A stretch of 9,074 nucleotides of DNA from SG8-39 sp041558415 (GTDB lineage Bacteria; Pseudomonadota; Gammaproteobacteria; Burkholderiales; SG8-39): NCBI GenBank assembly GCA_041558415.1, contig JBFFEY010000094.1, forward strand, positions 1-9,074. The letters are read 5' to 3'. This document shows, one piece after another, positions 1 to 5,530 of this stretch. Each line of letters begins with the position of its first letter. The stretch's first letter is position 1. The notes beneath the pieces were generated by a model, which saw only the letters and a program-made list of their open reading frames with translations, did no database searches and was not told the DNA's origin. The position numbers and the translations under genes are program-made.

Positions 1-239
1 CGAAGATCGTGCTCAAGATCGACGGCAAGGAAGTCGCCAATTCCTATGGCTCGACGCTCAGCTACAGCACCACAGCGCCCACCGCGGAAGCGACCGGCAG
101 CAAGGGCAAGGGCGGCGGCGGCAGCAAAGGCGGCGGCAAGAAGACCACCAGCTCGAGCACCGGCAGCATGAACATCAGCGCCCAGGCCTTCGACGCCGCC
201 GGCAACACGAAAACCACGACCATCACGGTGTACTACTAA
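1..239 (+). CDS. 3' end of an extracellular protein with a C-terminal Ig-like domain (partial)
   Basis: The frame is open from the left edge (codons start at base 3) and ends at TAA 237-239, so only about 78 C-terminal residues are visible. The segment reads as a bacterial Ig-like module. An early strand carries KIVLKIDGKEVA, and the end carries NISAQAFDAAGNTKTTTITV, the 'A.DAAGN....VTV' pattern that closes many such domains in secreted subtilases, glycosidases and adhesins. Between the halves, where these domains usually have a short loop, sits a low-complexity stretch of Gly, Lys, Ser and Thr (about residues 31-57 of the visible part). The protein ends in Val-Tyr-Tyr. The N-terminal part that would define the enzyme or adhesin is outside the window. 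A secreted protease is possible but cannot be shown. It lies 113 bases upstream of the protease gene on the same strand. Confidence 0.75.
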   Translation, partial: KIVLKIDGKEVANSYGSTLSYSTTAPTAEATGSKGKGGGGSKGGGKKTTSSSTGSMNISAQAFDAAGNTKTTTITVYY

Positions 240-327
240 AACCATGCGTACCTTCTTCGACCTGCCGCCCGAGGCGCCCTGGGCGCCCAATCCCTCCGCC
301 CGCGCGGGATATGTCATGATCCCCGCA

Positions 328-344
328 GGGCGGACGAGCCGCCC
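328..344 (+). other. Small GC hairpin just upstream of the protease start
   Basis: GGGCGG (328-333) can pair with CCGCCC (339-344) across a five-base loop, ending eight bases before the ATG at 353. No T-tract follows, so it is not a classical terminator. It could mask the translation start or be chance in GC-rich DNA. The rest of 240-352 shows no clear promoter or Shine-Dalgarno sequence. Confidence 0.25.
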
Positions 345-352
345 CTCCCAGC

Positions 353-1447
353 ATGCGATCGAAACGCCTCGCTTTTCTCGCATCGCTCGCGCTCTGCGCG
401 ACGAGCGCTTCCCTGCCCGCCGCCGACGCGGACTGGCAGCGTTTCGCCACGAGCAAGTCCGCAACGGTGTTCTTCGACCGCGCCTCGCTACGCGCGGACG
501 GCGACTACGTTCACTACGCGGTTCGCGTTGACCTCAAGGAACCGCGCGAGACCAAGAGCGGCAAGTACCGCTATTCCTCCGCGCTGAGCCGCTTCGCGGC
601 GCGCTGCGAGCGCATCGAGTACGCCAGCACCGCCGTCACGCTCTTTGATGCCGACGGCAACAAGCTCACCGAGCAGAAGACCGAGCCGGTCATCTGGCAG
701 GCGCGCTTCAAGGCGCCCAAGCCCAAGGGCCTGCAGCTCAGGCTCATCAAGCACGCCTGCGCCAAGGCGGGCCGCCCGATCGCGGAGGACGCCGCACCCA
801 AGCAGAAGGTCAAGGCCACGCTCGGCGCCGGCATCGTCGCCAGCCGCGACGGCGCGATCCTCACCAACCACCACGTGGTCAGGGGCTGCGCCGCGATCAC
901 GGTGATCGACCGCAAGAAAAAGCGCCACCCCGCCTCGATCATCGGCCGCGACACGCAGAACGACCTCGCGCTCTTGCGCGCCAAGGGTCCGTTCGACGAT
1001 GCCGCCAGCTTCCGCGACGGCGACGCGGTCGAGGCCGGCGAATCGGTGACCGTGGTCGGCTATCCGCTCGCCGCCATCCTCGGCACCGACCCGAACGTCA
1101 ACTTCGGCTACGTCACCGCGCTGTCCGGGCTGCGCGGCGACAGCTCGCGCTTCCAGGTCGCGGCGCCGATCCAGAAAGGCAACAGCGGCGGCCCGGTGCT
1201 CGACCAGCGCGGGCGCGTCATCGGCGTCGTCACCGCCAAACTGAACGCGCGCGCGGTGGAAAAGCGCACCGGCGACCTGCCGCAGAACATCGGCTTCGCG
1301 GTGCGCGGCGAGATCGCGCAGCTCTTTCTCGAGCGCCACGAGGTCGATGTCGAGCGCACGGCGCGCGGATCGAAGCTGGAGAACACCGAGGTGGCGGCGA
1401 TCGGCCGCGCGGTGACGGTGCTGATCGCCTGCCGCAAGAACCCCTGA
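353..1447 (+). CDS. Exported trypsin-like (HtrA-type, S1C-like) serine protease with N-terminal adhesin-E-like domain
   Basis: A 364-residue predicted exported serine endopeptidase. Residues 1 to about 24 form a signal peptide (MRSK, then a hydrophobic Ala/Leu stretch, cleavage near SAS-LPAADA). Residues about 28-136 (WQRF...FFDRASL...YAVRVDL...LIKHAC) resemble the surface-adhesin protein E type domain, with Cys at 85 and 136. Residues about 155-325 are a chymotrypsin-fold protease with a complete triad: His174 in TNHHVV, Asp204 in NDLALL and Ser278 in GNSGGPV. There is no PDZ domain after it, unlike DegP/DegS, so this is a short HtrA-like enzyme. The start is firm upstream: an in-frame ATG at 311 runs straight into TGA. 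No good Shine-Dalgarno sequence is visible. It ends nine bases from the convergent HlyD gene with no obvious terminator between them. Substrate and exact location (periplasm or surface) are not shown by the sequence. Confidence 0.88.
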   Translation: MRSKRLAFLASLALCATSASLPAADADWQRFATSKSATVFFDRASLRADGDYVHYAVRVDLKEPRETKSGKYRYSSALSRFAARCERIEYASTAVTLFDADGNKLTEQKTEPVIWQARFKAPKPKGLQLRLIKHACAKAGRPIAEDAAPKQKVKATLGAGIVASRDGAILTNHHVVRGCAAITVIDRKKKRHPASIIGRDTQNDLALLRAKGPFDDAASFRDGDAVEAGESVTVVGYPLAAILGTDPNVNFGYVTALSGLRGDSSRFQVAAPIQKGNSGGPVLDQRGRVIGVVTAKLNARAVEKRTGDLPQNIGFAVRGEIAQLFLERHEVDVERTARGSKLENTEVAAIGRAVTVLIACRKNP

Positions 1448-1456
1448 CGGGTTTCT

Positions 1457-2821
1457 CTAGTTCTTCTTGTACCCCGGCCGGTCGTGGTCGGCGTCGTAGC
1501 CCGGCTCCCTGAGCGAGCGGCCGAGGAAGCCGAGAATCGGGTCGAGCACGTACATCAGCGCCGAGCGCGCCGCGGTCTTGATGTAGACCTCGGCCGGCAT
1601 GCCGGCCTGCAGCTTGAGGTCGCCCGCCTTGGCCAGCGCCTCGGCGGTGACACGCACATGCGCCACGTAGTAGGCGGTGCGCTCCTGCTTGTCCTCCAGC
1701 CGGTCGGCCGAGATGTAGAGCACCTCGCCCTCGACCACCGGCGTGATGCGGCGGCGAAACGAGGTCAGGCGCACGTCGGCCGGGGCGCCGACGGCGACGT
1801 AGTTGATGTCCTCGGGGCGCACGCGCGCCTCGATGATCAGCTCGACGTCCTCGGGCACGATGTCGAGGATCGGGTCGCGCGGGCCGATGACCGCGCCGAT
1901 GGTGGTGTACTTGAGCGCCACCACCTCGCCGGCGATCGGCGCGGTGATCCTCTGCCGCGTCTCGGCGTCCTGCAGCGGGCGCAGGCGCTCGCGCAGGTCG
2001 AGCAGCTGCCCGGTGGTGTTGCGCAGCTCGTTGGCCGCCTCCTGCATCAGGGTGGTGCGCAGGTTCTCGGCCTTCAGCTCCAGGTCGGAAGCCCGCGCGC
2101 GCGCCGCCGCCAGCTCGGCGAGGTGCTCGCCGAGGCGCGCCTCGACATCCGCCAGGCTGCGCTCCAGGGCCAGGATGCGGGTCTGGCTGATGAAGCCTTC
2201 CTTCTGCAGCTTGCGGTTCGACTCGAGCTCGTCGCGCGAGAACCGCACCGCGGCGCGGTCGGCCTTGATCTGCTGCTCGCGCGCCAGGACCTCGCTGCGG
2301 ATGTCGCGGATCTGGCTCTTGATGAGCGCGAGCTGCGAGTCGTAGGCCTCGCGCCGGGTGTTGAACAGCTGCGTCTCGCGCCGCAGGATGTCGCCGATCC
2401 TCGGGTCGTTGGCGCGCTTGCGCAGCTCCGGGGGGAAATCGATCTTCTCGGCCCAGGCCTGCTCGGCCTGCAGCCGCGCCTGCTTGGCGCTCTCGCCGTC
2501 GAGCTGGGTGAGCACCATCTCGATCGCGGCGTCGACCTTGACGTCGCGCAGCGTGATGAGCGGGTCGCCCGCCTTCACCTTGGTGCCGTCGCGCACCAGG
2601 ATCTCGCCGACGATGCCGCCCTCCTGGTGCTGCACGGTGCGGCGGTACATGTCGACCTTGACCGAGCCGGGCGCGATCACCGCGCCGCTCACCGGCGCGA
2701 GAGCGGCCCAGCCCGCCACCAGCAGCACCAGCACCAGGATGGCGCCGATGCCGGCGGCGATCAGCTTGCGCGGGCTGTCGAGGGTTTCGCCCGCAGGGCC
2801 GCCGTGCTGCGCCTCGGCCAT
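1457..2821 (-). CDS. HlyD-family periplasmic adaptor (membrane fusion protein) of a type I secretion system
   Basis: A 454-residue membrane fusion protein that would bridge the inner-membrane ABC exporter and an outer-membrane TolC-like channel. It has a short cytoplasmic N-terminus, one transmembrane segment (about residues 21-42), and a first lipoyl half-motif (about 62-92, HQEGGIVGEILVRDGTKVKAGDPL). A long Ala/Glu/Arg/Leu-rich coiled-coil hairpin follows (about 95-285), then the second lipoyl half (about 291-312, ITAPIAGEVVALK) and a beta-barrel region to about 416 ending in the typical GMPAEVYIKT. Length and order match the PrtE/LapC/HlyD group rather than RND adaptors, which are lipoproteins. 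The ATG lies four bases beyond the exporter stop codon, so the two genes are almost certainly cotranscribed and probably translationally coupled. The C-terminal 35 residues (LREPGYDADHDRPGYKKN and preceding) form a polar tail. Confidence 0.93.
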   Translation of the reverse strand: MAEAQHGGPAGETLDSPRKLIAAGIGAILVLVLLVAGWAALAPVSGAVIAPGSVKVDMYRRTVQHQEGGIVGEILVRDGTKVKAGDPLITLRDVKVDAAIEMVLTQLDGESAKQARLQAEQAWAEKIDFPPELRKRANDPRIGDILRRETQLFNTRREAYDSQLALIKSQIRDIRSEVLAREQQIKADRAAVRFSRDELESNRKLQKEGFISQTRILALERSLADVEARLGEHLAELAAARARASDLELKAENLRTTLMQEAANELRNTTGQLLDLRERLRPLQDAETRQRITAPIAGEVVALKYTTIGAVIGPRDPILDIVPEDVELIIEARVRPEDINYVAVGAPADVRLTSFRRRITPVVEGEVLYISADRLEDKQERTAYYVAHVRVTAEALAKAGDLKLQAGMPAEVYIKTAARSALMYVLDPILGFLGRSLREPGYDADHDRPGYKKN

Positions 2822-2825
2822 CGCT

Positions 2826-4568
2826 TCAGCCCTTGGGCCCGATCTTGGCCGCCACCACGCCCTGCGGCATGCCGGGCGCGCTGCCGCTGGTGTTGCCGGC
2901 CGCCGGCGCCGCGGCGCCCGGCCGGGTCCTGGGCGGCAGGACTTCGGACAGCGGGCCGAACTTCTCCACGGCGCCGTTCATGAACACCATCACCTTGTCG
3001 ACCGCGGCGAGCAGCGGCAGGCGGTGGGTGATGACCACCAGGGTGACGCGCTCGCTCTTCAGCAGGCGGATGGCCTGCGCCAGCGCCTGCTCGCCGGCGG
3101 CGTCCAGGTTCGAGTTCGGTTCATCCAGCACCACCAGGCGCGGGTTGCCGTACAGCGCGCGCGCCAGCGCCACGCGCTGGCGCTGGCCGGCCGAGAGCAG
3201 CGCGCCGCCCTCGCCCACCTGGGTGTCGTAGCCCTTGGGCAGCGCCAGGATCATCTCGTGCGCGTTGGCGCGCACCGCGGCCTTGATGACTTCCCTGGAG
3301 TTCACCTCGCCGAGACGCGCGATGTTCTCGCTCACCGTGCCGGCGAAGATCTCGACGTTCTGCGGCAGGTAGCCGACGTGCGGCCCGAGGCGCTCGCGCG
3401 GCCAGGAGCGGATGTCGGCGCCGTCCAGCCGCACCGCGCCCGCCACCGGGTGCCAGACGCCGACCAGCAGGCGGGCGAGCGTCGACTTGCCCGCGCCGCT
3501 CGGCCCGACGATGGCGAGCGACTCGCCGGCCGCGAGCTGGAAGGTGACGCGGCGGATGATCGGCACGTCCTGGCCGCGGAAGCCGAACACCAGGTTCTGC
3601 GCCGCCAGCGCCCCTTCCGGCGCCGGCAGCGTCATCGGATCGGGCGCCGTCGACTCGTCGCCGATCACCTCGGCGAGCCGGCGGTAGGCGCCGCGCGCCT
3701 CGACCAGGCTCTTCCAGCCGGCGATCAGCGACTCGATCGGCGCCAGCGCGCGGCCGAGGATGATGGTGGCGGCGATCATCACGCCGGGCGTGGTGACCTG
3801 CTCGATGGTGAGCCAGGCGCCGGTGGCAAGCATCACCACCTGCAGCATCTGGCGCAGGAAGCGCGTCGCGCTGGTGAGGAAGGTGCCCACCTGGTTGGCC
3901 TGGAACTGCGAGCGCATCACCTTGTGCGACATCTCCTGCCAGTCCTGGGTGACGTTGTCGACCATGCCCATGGCGCCGACCACCTCGGCGTTGCCCAGGC
4001 TCTGGTCGACGAAGCGCCCCGCCACGCGCGCGTCGGTCTGCATCGCCTCGATCGCCTTGCGCGAGAGCTTCTCGTTGAGGATGGTGAGCAGCACCAGCAA
4101 CACCGCGCCGGCGATCGCGACCGCGCCGAGGATCGGGTGGAAGAAATAGATCAGCAGGATGAACAGCGGCACCCAGGGCGCGTCGAAGATGGCGATCACG
4201 CCGGGTCCGGTGAGGAAGCTGCGCAGCGCGTTGACGTCGCGCAGGCCGTGCATCGAGGCGCTGCGGTTGGCGTGCGCGCTCTGGCGCAGCATGCTCGTCA
4301 GCACGCGCGGGCCGAGCTGCTTTTCCATGCGGATCGCGGCGCGCGCCAGCAGCCGCGCGCGGATGGCGTCCAGATACGCCATCACCATCAGCGCGGTGAG
4401 CGTGAGCGCGAACAGCATCACCAGGGTTTCGACGCTGCGGCTCGAGACCACGCGGTCGAACACCTGCAGCATGAACAGCGCCGGGGCCAGCATCAGCAGG
4501 TTGATCACCAGGCTGAACGCCGCCGCCGAGAGGAAGTAGGCCTTGAACTGGGCGAGAATCTCGCGCAT
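2826..4568 (-). CDS. Type I secretion system permease/ATPase (PrtD-like ABC exporter)
   Basis: A fused membrane and ATPase half-transporter of about 580 residues; as a dimer it would drive export of proteins carrying an uncleaved C-terminal secretion signal. Residue numbers count from the TTG at 4571; subtract one for the ATG at 4568. Residues about 1-300 hold an ABC type-1 transmembrane domain with helices near 15-35, 48-68, 124-145, 147-165 and 240-275. The nucleotide-binding domain has Walker A GPSGAGKST (356-364), Q-loop Gln404, signature LSAGQ (459-463), Walker B LVVLDEP (479-485) and His516 in THR. There is no N-terminal C39 peptidase or C39-like domain, which places it with PrtD/LapB-independent exporters of proteases, lipases and RTX-type proteins rather than bacteriocin exporters. 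A Pro/Ala/Gly-rich tail follows residue 545. I prefer the ATG at 4568 to the adjacent in-frame TTG; GGCGG just upstream is a weak ribosome site. Confidence 0.94.
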   Translation of the reverse strand: MREILAQFKAYFLSAAAFSLVINLLMLAPALFMLQVFDRVVSSRSVETLVMLFALTLTALMVMAYLDAIRARLLARAAIRMEKQLGPRVLTSMLRQSAHANRSASMHGLRDVNALRSFLTGPGVIAIFDAPWVPLFILLIYFFHPILGAVAIAGAVLLVLLTILNEKLSRKAIEAMQTDARVAGRFVDQSLGNAEVVGAMGMVDNVTQDWQEMSHKVMRSQFQANQVGTFLTSATRFLRQMLQVVMLATGAWLTIEQVTTPGVMIAATIILGRALAPIESLIAGWKSLVEARGAYRRLAEVIGDESTAPDPMTLPAPEGALAAQNLVFGFRGQDVPIIRRVTFQLAAGESLAIVGPSGAGKSTLARLLVGVWHPVAGAVRLDGADIRSWPRERLGPHVGYLPQNVEIFAGTVSENIARLGEVNSREVIKAAVRANAHEMILALPKGYDTQVGEGGALLSAGQRQRVALARALYGNPRLVVLDEPNSNLDAAGEQALAQAIRLLKSERVTLVVITHRLPLLAAVDKVMVFMNGAVEKFGPLSEVLPPRTRPGAAAPAAGNTSGSAPGMPQGVVAAKIGPKG

Positions 4569-4663
4569 CAAACCGCCGGCGAAAACCGAGAAATCAACAG
4601 TTTACGGGAATTTCGGGCCCGCGCCGGCGCCGTCGGACGACGCGCTGGCGCCGTCCGTCGGTT

Positions 4664-5359
4664 TCAGTCCGCGCGGCCCAGGCCGAGGCGCGAGGCGTAG
4701 GCGAACAGCCCGGTGCGGTTGGGCACGCCGAGCTTGCGGTAGATCGAGGTGAAGTGGTTGCGCAGGGTGTGCTCGCTCACCTTGAGGCAGGCGGCCAGGT
4801 CGCGGCTGCCGGCGCCTTCGTAGCGCAGCAGCGCGCGCACCACCTCGAGCTCGCGCGCGGTGAGCTTGTCGGCCATGCCGTCGATCGCTTCGGCCTCTTC
4901 CTGGCCGCGCAGGTTCTCCGCCACCAGGTCCTCGATGATGCGGCCGGTGGTCTGGCGGTCGAGCCACAGCTCGCCCGCGTTCACCTTGAGCACCGCCTTG
5001 CAGGCGGTGGCGGCCGCGTCGCGCTTGAGCAGCACGCCGCGTGCGCCGACCTTGAGCGCGCGCGCGCTGCGCTCGGTGTTGCGCACGGTGGCGAGCATCA
5101 GCACCCGCGCGCCGCAGATCTGGCCGAGCTGCGGCACCAGGTCGATGTGCGCCTCGGTGTGGCTGTCCATGTCGAGCAGCACGACCTCCGGTCGCTCGAC
5201 GCCGGCCAGCGAAAGCGTTTCCTGGCTGCTCGTCATGACGGCGACGATCTCGACGCCTTCGCAGCCTTCGCCCTCCTCGATGGCCTTGCACAGGGTGTCG
5301 AGGAAGTCGCGGTCTTCTGCGACGAGCATGATGCGGATGGGTTGTTTGTCTTGGGGCAT
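4664..5359 (-). CDS. LuxR/NarL-type response regulator
   Basis: A 231-residue two-component transcriptional regulator. The receiver domain (about residues 8-125) shows the acidic pair Glu15/Asp16, the phospho-acceptor Asp63 in VVLLDMD, Thr91 at the switch position (LMLAT) and Lys112 in GVLLKRD, so it should be phosphorylatable. A linker with many Glu residues (about 140-163) leads to the GerE/LuxR helix-turn-helix (about 164-228): LTARELEVVRALL, then the recognition helix SEHTLRNHFTSIYRKLGV. No sensor kinase is encoded in the window, so its partner is elsewhere. It lies 95 bases upstream of the exporter gene on the same strand and probably controls the secretion operon and possibly the divergent glycosyltransferase. 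The ATG at 5359 has no clear Shine-Dalgarno sequence. Its target site is unknown; the repeats in the divergent spacer are candidates. Confidence 0.92.
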   Translation of the reverse strand: MPQDKQPIRIMLVAEDRDFLDTLCKAIEEGEGCEGVEIVAVMTSSQETLSLAGVERPEVVLLDMDSHTEAHIDLVPQLGQICGARVLMLATVRNTERSARALKVGARGVLLKRDAAATACKAVLKVNAGELWLDRQTTGRIIEDLVAENLRGQEEAEAIDGMADKLTARELEVVRALLRYEGAGSRDLAACLKVSEHTLRNHFTSIYRKLGVPNRTGLFAYASRLGLGRAD

Positions 5360-5367
5360 GCGAGAAG

Positions 5368-5387
5368 CCTAGCCCGAAAGTACTAGG
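5368..5387. promoter_or_regulatory. Candidate operator: CCTAG / CTAGG inverted repeat
   Basis: CCTAG (5368-5372) and CTAGG (5383-5387) form an inverted repeat with a ten-base spacer, immediately upstream of the response regulator start. CTAG is generally scarce in GC-rich proteobacterial DNA, so two copies here stand out. It could be an autoregulatory site, but no known binding consensus was matched and chance is possible. Confidence 0.25.
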
Positions 5388-5424
5388 ACAAAACGCCCCC
5401 TAAACAACTTTGACAATCCGCTGA

Positions 5425-5449
5425 CGCGGCCGAAATGGCGCGGCCGAAA
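5425..5449. repeat. Tandem 11-bp direct repeat in the divergent intergenic region
   Basis: CGCGGCCGAAA occurs exactly at 5425-5435 and again at 5439-5449, a 14-base period with three bases between copies. It lies between the divergently transcribed response regulator and glycosyltransferase genes. Tandem regulator half-sites or a small duplication would both explain it. Confidence 0.5.
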
Positions 5450-5480
5450 GCGTGAAAAAAGTCACATTTGGTTGCGCCGG

Positions 5481-5486
5481 TATACT
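5481..5486 (+). promoter_or_regulatory. Probable sigma-70 -10 hexamer (TATACT)
   Basis: TATACT matches five of six positions of the TATAAT consensus. No good -35 lies 16-18 bases upstream (the AT-rich AAAAAAGTCACATTT at 5455-5469 is there instead), so activator help is possible. A TTGACA at 5410-5415 is too far away to pair with it. The predicted transcript start is about 5493, almost on the ATG at 5495. Confidence 0.4.
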
Positions 5487-5494
5487 GCGCCGCG

Positions 5495-5530
5495 ATGAAG
5501 ATTCGAGTGCTTGGCGCGCCGTGCTGCTGA
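5495..5530 (+). other. 11-codon reading frame MKIRVLGAPCC (leader peptide, relic gene start or frameshifted true start)
   Basis: ATG at 5495 opens eleven codons and stops at TGA 5528-5530, inside the start region of the glycosyltransferase but in another frame. It lies eight bases after the TATACT hexamer, so it would be nearly leaderless. From memory, MKIRVLG resembles the start of metallo-beta-lactamase-fold hydrolases of betaproteobacteria (MKIRVLGCSGG-type). Three readings are open: a leader coupled to the next gene (in-frame GTG at 5533 is two bases after the TGA), the remnant of a replaced gene, or the true start of the glycosyltransferase broken by a one-base deletion or sequencing error. 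Confidence 0.3.

Noticed and set aside
244..531. Plus-strand 95-codon frame starting just after the first gene
   Set aside because: It overlaps the protease gene for most of its length, becomes Arg-rich there, and has no ribosome site.
488..1339. Minus-strand 283-codon frame opposite the serine protease
   Set aside because: Repetitive Ala/Arg/Val/Asp composition; the plus frame holds a signal peptide and full catalytic triad.
4569..4663. Repeated GGCGCCGTC motifs (near 4626-4655) as a possible hairpin or terminator between regulator and exporter genes
   Set aside because: The pairing is only six to eight bases around the self-complementary GGCGCC, with no T-tract on the minus strand; no convincing separate promoter for the exporter was found either.
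1484..4700. Long plus-strand open frames (499 and 780 codons) across the secretion genes
   Set aside because: They are antisense to the HlyD and exporter genes, composed of His/Arg/Ala/Gln-rich sequence with no domain, and are explained by GC-biased third positions of the real genes.
5410..5439. TTGACA at 5410 as the -35 of a plus-strand promoter
   Set aside because: At 16-18 bases downstream the hexamers are GAAATG, AAATGG or AATGGC, poor -10 elements; it is too far from TATACT at 5481.
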